From: Diploptera punctata
Lineage: Eukaryota > Arthropoda > Insecta > Blattodea > Blaberidae
Direction of reading: 5' to 3'
DNA: 64,000 nt
Assembly: GCA_030220185.1 (NCBI GenBank)
Contig: JASPKZ010007247.1
Coordinates: forward strand, 1,321,501-1,385,500
Shown: positions 46,311 to 55,577 of the stretch, in pieces
Numbering within the stretch: the stretch's first letter is position 1
How the letters are laid out: each line of letters opens with the position of its first letter
Position numbers and translations under genes: made by a program
Notes under the pieces: generated by a model
What the model saw: only the letters and a program-made list of their open reading frames with translations
Database searches by the model: none
Told to the model about the DNA's origin: nothing

Positions 46311-46586
46311 TTATTGAATGTTTTTCATGATAACAGAAGAACCAGAGGTAGAGGGCGCTTGTATAAATTTGGAGAGATATTCTGTCATTGCATTATGGCC
46401 TCTGGAATAAGATACTTGATATGCTGTCCAACCATCGCTGTTAAGTAGCGCTGCATCCGCTCTGTTCTTGATAAGCGTTTCAGCCACAGGTATATGACCA
46501 TTATATGCCGCTATGTGCAATGGAGTCCATTTCCCCGCATTCGTCAAGTTCACTACTGCTCCTGCACTGCACAGCAACTCGCATAC
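46311..46586 (-). CDS. Gene B terminal ankyrin exon
   Basis: The coding part is 91 codons plus TAA (46311-46313). It starts at an AG acceptor (46588-46587) in phase 0 with VCELLCSAGAVVN, which completes the ankyrin repeat cut off at the end of the previous exon (TPLHIAAARGHSE). Two more repeats follow (KWTPLHIAAYNGHIPVAETL and DGWTAYQVSYSRGHNAMTEY), then a short serine-rich tail. An AATAAA string overlaps the stop codon. A Penelope-like element lies in the intron about 25 bp from this acceptor. Confidence 0.85.
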   Translation of the reverse strand, partial: VCELLCSAGAVVNLTNAGKWTPLHIAAYNGHIPVAETLIKNRADAALLNSDGWTAYQVSYSRGHNAMTEYLSKFIQAPSTSGSSVIMKNIQ

Positions 46587-46611
46587 CTAACCATCAAACA
46601 CCATTATCATA

Positions 46612-47345
46612 CATACAAATATAACAAGGCATACTAACAAAGTAGCAAGAGAAAATGGGTTTGATGAAAAAATGGTACATAAAAGGATAGAAAAGTATAA
46701 AAAACAAAAAATGATAAACAGAAGTAATCTTGAAAAAGAAGAACCACCTATGAAAAAATATGAGAAATTCACATATCACCCCTGGGTACATAATAAATTT
46801 CAAAATATATTTGAGAAGTTTAATATTAAATTAGCACCAAAAAATAACTACAGTTTAAATAAACTAATAAAAACCAACAAAAATAAAAAAAAACTGATAA
46901 AAATAAAAAGTCAGGAATATATCAAATTGAATGCATGGGTTGTGAAAAGATATATATAGGGAAAACAAAAAGAAACCTAAAAATTAGAACCAAAGAACAC
47001 ATAAGAAATATTAAAAATGGAGAAATTGAAAAATCTGCAGTTGCTGCTCCAGTTTGGTCTGAAAAACATAATATAAATTCAGACACTAAATTATTAAAAC
47101 AGTTAGAAAATACAAAAGAGCTGACTATTTGGGAAAAAATTTATATTCAGAAGAACAGAAACAGAGTTATGAATTTTGATATTCCGATGGAGGGTGACCT
47201 TGTTTGGAGGTTCTTTGGCCAACCACAGGTTGGAGCTGACATCGACATCCAGGTGGTGCAACATAATGCAACATAAATAAAACCAGTCTGGGAAAGCTGA
47301 CGATAAAACAGAATTGTTTTGAAACATGTCCAAGAACAAATCAAC
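46612..47345 (+). mobile_element. Penelope-like element 3' half in gene B intron
   Basis: The plus-strand translation gives the end of the reverse transcriptase and linker (KMVHKRIEKYKKQKMINRSN and KKYEKFTYHPWVHNKFQNIF, 46672-46905). After a frameshift comes the GIY-YIG endonuclease (GIYQIECMGCEKIYIGKTKR, EKSAVAAPVWSEKHN, WEKIYIQKNRNRVMNFDIP, 46912-47276). It is antisense to gene B and 5'-truncated. Confidence 0.88.
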
Positions 47346-47477
47346 ATTAATATTGAGGTAAGATGTCCAGACCAAAAATAATATAATTAAAATAACCTCA
47401 AAATATAACTTCCTAAAATTAAATATTATACTAACAGTAGTTGATATAATCTACGTTTGTGTATATTCATAGATACC

Positions 47478-47737
47478 CTCAGTTAAAATTCATCGGAGAA
47501 AATTTTGTTTAAACAGCTCACCTCATAGGATCCATGCTTTCATGATACCGCGGTTTCAAACACAGTCGTGTTTATATTCAGCCATAACTCCGACTGACGA
47601 AATTCTTCGGCCGTCCACTGTTCTATGTTATGGCTGAAGATGATCGCGACTGTGTTTGAAACCGCGGTATCATGGAAGCATGAATCCTATGAGGTGAGTT
47701 GTTTAAACAAAATTTTCTCCGATGAATTTTAATGATT
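47478..47737. mobile_element. Penelope-like terminal foldback in gene B intron
   Basis: Arms of about 115 bp mirror each other around about 47605. Each arm read outward contains GTTATGGCTGAA, a stem II region, GAAACCGCGGTATCATG and CCTATGAGGTGAG, and ends at CTCCGATGAATTTTAA. The left arm (hammerhead-like motif 47540-47587, minus) keeps stem II (AAACAC with GTGTTT) but has core CTGAATA. The right arm (47628-47675, plus) keeps core CTGAAGA but its stem II is mutated. Both keep the stem III palindrome CCGCGG. Confidence 0.85.
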
Positions 47738-47889
47738 ATACCTCATAATGTTTACTTCCCAACATTAATTTAATATACCCTTAGTTATTTAAATGGAGCC
47801 TACGGCTGCAAAGAGTTCGAAAAAAAAAACGTAAAATACACTGATCAAAAAATAGTGTGCATCAGTAACACATGAATCATTATGTAAGT

Positions 47890-48365
47890 AACTTTTTCAC
47901 GATAGTCGTTCCGTCGTACTTACAGCAATGGTGACCATGATTGAAAGTTCAATTTCCTAAATTTTGGAACTGCCAACCTATAAATAAGTTATCTATCTAG
48001 TGTGGGAAGTAAAACCACTGCCCTTTATGAAGGCCTATACTACGTACAATGTATATACAAAAATATATCCAAAAGGTAGTGTTAATATACATTATACGAA
48101 ACAAATCACTGCATTTTAAATGAACTGAACTTTATTTGAAACAATATAAAACAATAAATTCGGACTGGCCGCCATTGTATCCCTAATTGGTGTCACGGCC
48201 TGCTGTAGTCCCAACTAAATTATTTTCGGCATTTGCCGTATAAACATTGGCCAGACTGTTAACGTTAGTCAGTTGTTTATAATCAACGAAATTTACGAAA
48301 TTGAACTTTGAATCATGGTCGCCATTGCTGTAAGTACGATAGAACGCATTATCGTGCAAAAACGA
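47890..48365. mobile_element. MITE-like element with about 70-bp inverted ends
   Basis: The left arm (GTACTTACAGCAATGGTGAC, then CATGATTGAAAGTTCAATTTC) is mirrored on the right (GAAATTGAACTTTGAATCATG, then GTCGCCATTGCTGTAAGTAC). The outermost parts (TTTTTCACGATA and TTTTTGCACGATA) also match. The internal sequence of about 330 bp is non-coding. It lies in gene B intron 2. Confidence 0.75.
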
Positions 48366-48565
48366 ATTTTAAAATATGACGTATAACCATCGAATATTTA
48401 AAATTTTGTGTTTAGGAAGTGTTCACCAACAAATAGGCAATTTATCAGTTTTACAAAGGAGATAGAGGGGGGAGGAAGGGAGGGAGGGAGAATGAATGAA
48501 ATTAACTTAATGGCCTATAGTGTTGAATGTAATAATCTAATAACGTATGATCCAACTTTATTTAC

Positions 48566-48979
48566 CTCGGAATGTCCTCGTGCAGCAGCAATATGCAGGG
48601 GTGTCCAGCCGTTGTTATCAGCCATATTAACCCTAGCTCCCAGAGTTATAAGATGCGTACATATTTCAACATGTCCACACGACGCTGCTTCGTACAGAGG
48701 CGTACAACCATGGCCAGATCGTGCGTGCACATGGGCTCCATGATTTGTGAGTATCTTCACCAATTCCAACTTACAAGCGGCCGATGCATAATGTAATAAA
48801 GTTCGTCCATCCTCATAAGTGGTGTCCACATCAAATTCCAATTCCAACAGTAGCTTCAACATTACGGAATTACCTGAAGTCAACGCTGCAAGCGCTCTGT
48901 TTTTGTTATCCGTTCGAGTGGTCTTCAGAAGTTCTATTATGCATTGTTTTTCAGTAGCAAGATTGGACACCGTTGTTTC
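48566..48979 (-). CDS. Gene B ankyrin exon
   Basis: 138 codons, phase 0 at both ends: acceptor AG at 48981-48980 and donor GAG/GTAAAT at 48566-48565. It begins ETTVSNLATEKQCIIELLKT. An unusual first repeat (KNRALAALTSGNSVMLKLLL) aligns with gene A (KSRALAEAVTFGYSRILQLL). Next are RTLLHYASAACKLELVKILT, CTPLYEAASCGHVEICTHLI and the first half of WTPLHIAAARGHSE. The repeat is completed in the next exon, which supports the splice call. Confidence 0.87.
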
Positions 48980-48981
48980 CT

Positions 48982-49750
48982 ATACAATACATTAAATATA
49001 AATCCCTGATATAAAGTTAAAAAAATTAATTATCATAAGTAATGCCACGAGTGATTTCCAAATTATCTAGAGGATTTGGAAATCAAGAGAGGCATTTGTT
49101 AGGACTATTTAACAAATAAAATTAAGCTGTTTACTCACAAATCATTATTTAACTATAGTTATTTAAAAATATTTATATATTTAATGTAAACGGCGATGTT
49201 TCAAATCAAATGAGAAACGATGGGTACGCTTCATCTGCTTCTTTTGTTTATCACTGCAACCAGATCATACAATTTATTGCCAAAGGAACGCAATATTGTA
49301 AGAATGCTCTCTAGTAGAGAAAAAATGAAACACATCAAACTGTATATTAATTCATTTCTGATGTCGTATGATGTAAATATGACAATTATATTTTTCTGGA
49401 TTATTACCTGAGAAAAAATACATTTAAAAAAGTGCAAACAGTGGTTTTTTTTTTGGTGGTATAATAAATTGCTACAAATGCTTTTATATTAACTCCTGCA
49501 AGCGGTATGTGTTGACATCTATGCACTATATATACAATCTGGTAGCCGTATTTCTTACAGGCTCAGACACTGCAAAATAATGGTCAGACCTGTTCAGAAT
49601 ATTAAAAAGGATGAGCTTTCTTTAATATGGTAAATTTAACACTGATAAATATTTCGTGAAACACGACTCTGATTGGTTGTAAAACAGAACGTGATTGGTC
49701 ATTGACTCCCATTTGGGACATGAGTTAAATAGTCACAATAAACAATACCG
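48982..49750. other. Gene B intron sequence without recognised repeat
   Basis: No coding or repeat copy is recognised. The stretch belongs to the roughly 5.8-kb intron between the coiled-coil and ankyrin exons. Confidence 0.45.
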
Positions 49751-49751
49751 A

Positions 49752-49850
49752 ACAAACTGGCTCGGACATAGTTGTTTGAGGTTCGTATTCGGGAAGACCC
49801 GGGTTCAAATCTCGGGGCCGACCAACCAGAATGATATTTTTTTTCTGATT
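49752..49850 (+). repeat. tRNA-derived SINE, group D
   Basis: CTCGGACATAGTTGTTTGAG and ACCCGGGTTCAAATCTCGG lead to GGCCGACCAACCAG and a T run. It is followed after about 50 bp by an (AAT)n array at 49892-49960. Confidence 0.65.
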
Positions 49851-49890
49851 TTATTCAGATATCAAGACAAATGTGATAATTATGCACAGA

Positions 49891-49891
<1 letters not shown>

Positions 49892-49960
<69 letters not shown>
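49892..49960. repeat. (AAT)n microsatellite
   Basis: About 23 AAT units. Confidence 0.95.
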
Positions 49961-50121
49961 TTAATTAATTGTTTTGTCCACTGTTGTATTTTAAGGGATA
50001 ATGTCCGTTTGGCTATTATATGCCAGGAACGTTCCAATGGAAAACTGCTAGCGTTATGTTAGCCAATATGATGATACCAGTTTCCTCTATCAGATTGCGG
50101 AAGTCCTTGTTTCACATAATA

Positions 50122-50445
50122 TTGAACCTAGTGACAATAACATTAACACTCGAAGTCTTCTACCAGATAACTGTCACAGGATTGATGATCGGGGCAAGAG
50201 GTACTATACCAGGATTCTTAGCCAAATTTTGGAATTCCTTAGATTTGGACAGGGTGTATCTTTCTGGAATTGCCATCGCTGCCATTAGAGGATCAATTTC
50301 AATTTTAAGAAACCATATTTACAAAATTACTTTATAGTATGTATACTTCAATTAGGCCTACAAGTTGAATGTTTTAAAATATATTTACAAAATGTATTTC
50401 ATCAATTACAAAAATTAATTGTCTGTATCACTTTGTCATTTTATT
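50122..50445 (+). mobile_element. Internally deleted copy of the 5560-6540 LINE
   Basis: ATTGAACCTAGTGACAATAA to CTACCAGAT equals the start of that element (about 5618-5665). The sequence then jumps directly to TAACTGTCACAGGATTGATG (about 6241) and continues through the 3' end with very few differences. About 575 bp containing the zinc knuckle and endonuclease centre are missing. Confidence 0.9.
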
Positions 50446-50775
50446 TCATTAAGTGAGAAAATGGGCAAGTTAGTGTACATCAGATTAGTTTACAGCAGGT
50501 GTGTCCAACCTTTTTTGGAAAAGGGTCACTGTCGTTAAGGTGAATGGATTTGCGGGTCACATGATCCGATTCTTTTTTTACCGTATTAAATAGGATCTAA
50601 GATAAACCAATTAATTTAAATATAAAATAACTAATATACTGTTATGTTATTTTTATTAAAATATTAATCATATACTAGTTAAGTTATTTTAAAAATTAAA
50701 TTAATTTTTTATGTATAATCTAATTCTAAAATCTAAGTTGAACAACATAAATAAGGTATCTTTAATATAAATTTT

Positions 50776-51087
50776 GGTCCACCACTGTGGTTGCCAGGTA
50801 GCGTGCTGCCTTGTCAAGCAGTGGGCCAGGGTTCGATTCCCGGTAGGAACAGGCTCCCATGTGAGGTTTTTTCGGGGGTTTTCCTCACCTATAAGACAGA
50901 CGTCAGGAAGTTTAGGGCCCAAAGGTCCCCGAAAATCATCCGGCCATCATCACTATCCTTATCATTATCGTCATCATCTATCATCCAGCGTGGAAAGCAA
51001 CAGGAAACTACCACACCTATAATTCCCTAGTAAAGCTGCAAACCATAGCGTGAAAGATCTGCCCTCGGGCAGAATTACTATGGATGG
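50776..51087 (+). repeat. tRNA-derived SINE, group A, short form with TSD
   Basis: A perfect 12-bp duplication (AATATAAATTTT at 50764-50775 and 51088-51099) marks the ends. The head is GTAGCGTGCTGCCTTGTCAA with GGGTTCGATTCCCGG, and the 3' end has the CTGCCCTCGGGCAG hairpin followed by AATTACTATGG. Confidence 0.95.
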
Positions 51088-51590
51088 AATATAAATTTTA
51101 TTTTAAAATTTAAATAAAGTTGTTATATTAAAATTATTAATTTTTTACCTGTCAATGGGAAACCTGACACTGCTTTTCACGAACAAGGCATTCGATATCT
51201 AATTCGATTAATGATGTAGCAACTCGAAGCGAACTCTCCAGACGACTGTCGGTGATACGCGTTCTCGTTGCGCACTTCACATGTTTCATCCTGGTGAACA
51301 CTTGTTCGCATATGTATATGCTACCGAAAAATGATGCGAAACGAAGTGCATGTCTATTAATGCCCGGATATTTTTCTCTGGAGATATAGTCGCGATAGAA
51401 TTGTGGTAAGGGGACATAGTTAAACTTATTCTTTAGATCTAACGCACATTGAAAACCAACGCACTCCATTTGCAGATCCTCGGGGACCTCGTCTATTTCA
51501 GTGGAGAAAAGAAAAGAAAGTATTGAAACTTATAACATTCTCCTTGAAGTCTTGAAATCTAACGCAGAATTCGTTTCTTAATTATTCTGA

Positions 51591-51936
51591 GTCCCGCGCC
51601 GTAGCCGAGCGGTTAAGGTAGGAAGCCTTGGCGCAGAGCTACGGGACTTGCGCTGGTTCGAGTCTCCATGGGGGAATAAATTTTCTCATGGTATTTCGGC
51701 CAGTATGGGACCGGTGCCCACCCAGCATCGTGAGGCAATTGGGTAGCTACAATAAGTAGCGGCTCCAGGTTGAGGAACCAGCTATAACGGCTGGGGGACT
51801 CGACATGCTAACCACATGTCACCCCTACACTGGCTGTTGATCATCTACCTCTGTGATTGACACATGTGGATGTGAAGAGCCAGCAGCCGGCTGGTAAAAG
51901 GGCAACCGCTGAAAAGTGGAAAGACCCTCAATCGGA
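51591..51936 (+). repeat. tRNA-derived SINE, group C, complete with TSD
   Basis: The 11-bp duplication AATTATTCTGA lies at 51580-51590 and 51937-51947. The head GCCGTAGCCGAGCGGTTAAG with GCTGGTTCGAGTCTCCATG resembles a class II (leucine/serine-like) tRNA. The 3' region includes GCCAGCAGCCGGCTGG, a short palindrome. Inserted in the hAT pseudogene. Confidence 0.93.
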
Positions 51937-52219
51937 AATTATTCTGATATAATTTCTGCATACTTTTGAGAATATTGATTACTACACTTTTGTAGGGCTG
52001 GGAAATGAACAAAGTTGTTGTTTTTTATTTGTGACTTTAAAACACTATCTAAATTCAGGGATTTAGCACAAATGTTTTCTTGGTGTATTAAGCAGTGATA
52101 TTGCATTACAGAAATGTTTCCTACTTTGGCTGCCTCTGCTTGCAGTATTTTAACTAACCCTTCTCTTTTTCCTGCAAATGCAGAAACTCCATCTGTTGTT
52201 ACACCAGATAGATTTGTAT

Positions 52220-52748
52220 GTTTCTCTGCGGTGGATACCATCCCATTGTGGAATTACAGGGAACGAAATGGCAGATTTGCTGGCCAAGAAAGGAATCCAC
52301 ATCCTTCAGACATCACCGAACATTATATCTTACTATAGAGCAGCTATGAACATCCGCTTCAGAGTGAGAGAAGCCTTCAGAACCTCCCTAGAGCTCCAAA
52401 TGACTGACAAACCCTTGGAAAGCATCCATCCAAACTACACTGCCAGATTGGCCCAGAAGAGTAGCCGTTGCATCATTCCGTACTGCAACAGACACGACTG
52501 CCTAGGTAAACACCTTCATCGCCTCGGTCTTCTACCAACTCAACAATGTATCCTCTGCAACACTATGGAAGATATGGATGCTGATCACATCCCAACTTGC
52601 CCAATCCTAACAACCAACAATTTCGTGGACAGATACTGGGAAGCCAGGGAAAAGATGATGAACATTTTATAATCTTTCTTGTTATTGTTTGTTTTCCTCA
52701 GTCATTATTGGCTAACGAAAAATTTCAAAAGCCACTGCATTTAAATAA
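52220..52748 (+). mobile_element. LINE RNase H tail inserted in the hAT pseudogene
   Basis: A 12-bp target duplication ATAGATTTGTAT (52208-52219 and 52749-52760) defines the ends. The frame has WIPSHCGITGNEMADLLAKK, the end of an RNase H domain. A CILCNTMEDMDADHIPTCP knuckle then precedes the stop at 52670. This is the 3' terminus of an I/Jockey-group LINE with RNase H. The frame is intact over the retained part. Confidence 0.93.
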
Positions 52749-53584
52749 ATAGATTTGTATATTTCAAGCCAAGCCGATTCTAGGTTTCGGTGACACCCCC
52801 CATTAAATCATTGGCTTTAGTGGTGCCTTTAAGAGGGACAAGAGCAGCTAATTCTTCCGTAATATTAAAATCTTTATCAACTCCCCTTAAGAAAATTGAT
52901 AATTGGGCAGTATCGCTAGCATCACTACTCTCATCGAACTGGGAATTTGTGGCTCGGTATTTGACAGATCTCTCTATATCTAATTCGTCAATACGGCGAG
53001 CTACAGTCTGTCGCGACAAGCTTAATTTTGCAAACTGCGCTTTTTTATCTGGGAATATAATATCAGCAACACTCTCAATGCACTCTTTAACAAACTCGCC
53101 ATCTGAAAATGGTTTAGATTTTTTTCAATAATTTCTACTACTGCGTAACTCGCTTTTACCAGAGATTCAGTTTGAAGTGACGCATTCTTTAAAATTAACT
53201 GCTGTCCCGAAAGTTTAATTATAAGTTAGGACACCTTGTCTTCACGAAATTGAACCTCAAATTTATCATACGAAGACGCATGTTTTGTTTCGTAATGTCG
53301 CTTTATGTTATACTCCTTAAACATAGTTTTTTTACAGCATGCAAACTAGTTTTATAGCAAATATGAGAATCGACACTTTCACACAGGTAGTACAGATCTG
53401 CACGAGCTCAGTGACAAGTGGTAACTTTTTTTTTCTTTAAGAGGGGGTGGCTTGGACGGCTTCAAATTACAACTCTGTACCAGTTGTGTTGCATATTTCA
53501 GTTTTATTTAAGGATTTCTCTCAAGAAAATACTGTTAAAATGGCAACCCAGTTCCCTATTCCAAACACACAGTAACTTCCTGGG

Positions 53585-53845
53585 TTGAATCTGACTGTAC
53601 TTACCTGTAAGACAAAAGTCAGGAAACTTTAAGGCCCAAACGATTCCCGAACTCTATCTGGTCATCATTATCATATTCGCCTCATTTAGATTATGGCTCT
53701 CTTGGCATCATTGTCATAATCACCTTTCATATAAGCGGGGTTGCGTAACCCGGCCTTCCAGGCGCCCCAATATCAGAAGTGGGTTACAAGTACGCCATGC
53801 CAGGAGAGAATACCAGAAATGTCGTAATAAGAATTTGGTGGCATT
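53585..53845 (+). repeat. tRNA-derived SINE, group A, long form, 5'-truncated
   Basis: Starts within the body (ACCTGTAAGACAAAAGTCAG) and ends with GGGTTACAAGTACGCCATGC, CAGGAGAGAATACC and an A-rich tail. The tRNA-like head is missing. Confidence 0.85.
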
Positions 53846-53944
53846 GATTAAAAAAAATCTATTTCCAACAACAATTATGAAATGCTTCTAGAAGTTTAAT
53901 TTTGTAGATTATCATTTCCTATCTCCGGATTGAATTTTGCTAAC

Positions 53945-54600
53945 TAGAATGAGATGCACAAAGCAATTAAACGTGGTCAAAATTCTAGAAATGTGTGCGA
54001 TTATGCATTACAGAGACTCTTGACGTCCCAACTCCTTTCAAAAGGTATTAATCTTAAAATATATAAAACTATTATTCTACCAGTTACATTATATGGATGC
54101 GAAATATGGACTCTTACTTTAAGGGAGGAAAGGAGATTACGAGTATATGAGAATAAAGTTCTTAGGAAAATTTTTGGACCAATGAGAGATGAACAGACAG
54201 GTGAATGGAGAAGACTACATAACAGTGAATTACATGATCTTTATAGGAAGCCAGATACAATAAGAACAATTAAGTCTCGTAGACTGCGATTGTTACATGG
54301 TCTTTATAGGAAGCCAGATATAATAAGAACAGTTCAGACTCGTAGACTGAAATGGGCAGGACATGTGGCACCAATGGGAAATGAAAGACATGCATGGAAG
54401 CTTCTTGCAGGAAAACCGGAGGGAAAAAGCTCAGTTGGTAGACCAAGAATGAGGTGGGAGAATAACATAACTATGATTTGAGGGAAGCAGATTATACAGG
54501 GAATGATTGGAAAACATTAGCTCGGGATAGGGATGTATGGAGAGCTTATGTCCGCGCGACCATAAACCTACGGGTTCAATAGTGCCCGTGAGTTGTTAGT
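53945..54600 (+). mobile_element. LINE 3' fragment with internal 66-bp duplication
   Basis: A 175-codon frame (53954-54481) matches the 24595-25335 protein from NEMHKAIKRGQNSRN to GRPRMRWENNI. The segment LYRKPDTIRTIKSRRLR occurs twice in tandem, the second copy LYRKPDIIRTVQTRRLK. A frameshift near 54475 cuts off the final DLREADYTGNDW part. It lacks the AAGT tail of the 24552 copy. Confidence 0.9.
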
Positions 54601-54748
54601 TAGGGCCTATAATAGAATTTGTTTTTGTAGAGATTGGTGAATATTCTGACATGTTTAATTTATGCTCGACTGTAATTAGGCAATGGAAGCAGGATGTCCA
54701 AATAAGATACTAGGAATAATACAATTATGATAAGGTATATGAACTCAC

Positions 54749-55250
54749 CATGTTTTGATAATGTTGAAATCTATCAAGAAGTTCTTTGTATTGGTTTTTT
54801 GATCCCTTAAGTTCTTTTTTTCTGTCATCTAATTCTTTCTCTACTTCTACGCGTCTCTCTCGCTCAGAGGTAATTATTGTTTCCAATTCCATACATTTCT
54901 GTTGAATTTTCTCCAATTCTCCTTCAACTGAAATACGTTTATCAATTTCTTTGTCTATTTCTACCTCATATCTCTTTTTCTGTTCTTGAAGTTCAGACTT
55001 GAGTTTTTGATTGTCTTCACGTTCTTCTTCAAGCTTTAAGCGGAGGTCATTTTCTATTCTTCGATTATCTTCTATCAATTTCTCTTGAAACATACTAATT
55101 CTGTCTTCCAACGGCACAACATCAGTCATGTTTTTGTTACAAACCACTAGCTGCTCTGACAGTTGCTTAATCTGATCAGATAGTTGACTTACTTGATCTT
55201 CCAAGACTGTCAATCTTCCCTCAGTATCTATTCTTCTAATATCTTCCATC
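54749..55250 (-). CDS. Gene B coiled-coil exon
   Basis: 167 codons from ATG at 55249 to a phase-0 donor (ATG then GTGAGT, 54749-54748). After a short start (MEDIRRIDTEGRLTVLEDQV) there are heptad-rich segments (QLSDQIKQLSEQL, RIENDLRLKLEEEREDNQKL, VEVEKELDDRKKELKG) with almost no proline or glycine, predicting a long parallel coiled coil. The exon starts one base before the ATG, right after an AG acceptor with a T-rich tract, as in gene A. It is almost twice the length of the gene A exon. With the two ankyrin exons the predicted protein is about 396 residues. No enzyme domain or signal peptide is seen, so a cytosolic scaffold or adaptor is the simplest inference. Confidence 0.82.
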
Positions 55251-55388
55251 CTAATCATGTAAAAAAGATAAAGAAATTACTTTAAATTGACTCTGATTAT
55301 TAAGATTAGCTTTTGTGGTAAAACTCTAGATTTCAATCAAACTTTAATTATGATAATATTTGTTTCACTATAGCCTCTTCAATCCTAC

Positions 55389-55540
55389 TGATCAGTCTGC
55401 TGGATATTTCCCAACAGGTTGTGTACGGTAGGTATTACTGTGCGTGCGTGTGGTCTAGGGAACTCTAATGTTTGTTGCATTGTTTCTAATTCTTTTTCAT
55501 TACTTTTTTGAAATTGCAGTATTTTACATTTGGAAGGAAT
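55389..55540 (-). CDS. Possible upstream exon of gene B
   Basis: A minus-strand open segment (KSNEKELETMQQTLEFPRPH, then LLGNIQQTD) reaches CA/GTAGGA at 55389-55388. Splicing to the AG at 55252-55251 would restore CAG followed by ATG in frame (phase 2) across a 138-bp intron. MQQTLEF is vaguely like VQEEFKILEF near the start of gene A. The donor is not strong and no start or acceptor is convincing, so this may be untranslated or chance. Confidence 0.25.
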
Positions 55541-55577
55541 AAAAAAATAATAAAAAACGGTCTCATGAGACATAATT

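Larger units (their letters stand above)
51150..53345 (-). pseudogene. hAT-type transposase-derived gene, interrupted
   Basis: Minus-strand pieces in order are LSRQTVARRIDELDIERSVK with DASDTAQLSIFLRGVDKDF (53019-52780), GVTTDGVSAFAGKREGLVKI with QYHCLIHQENICAKSL (52241-51939), and the C-terminal dimerisation-like FGSIYICEQVFTRMKHVKCA with RLESSLRVATSLIE (51469-51152). They match the layout of the GTF2IRD2/ZBED-like hAT transposase family. A LINE tail (52220-52748) and a SINE (51591-51936) are inserted, both with clean target duplications, and frameshifts occur upstream of 53019. Non-functional. Confidence 0.85.

Noticed and set aside
48408..48796. Plus-strand frames across 48408-48796
   Set aside because: Antisense shadows of the gene B ankyrin exon.
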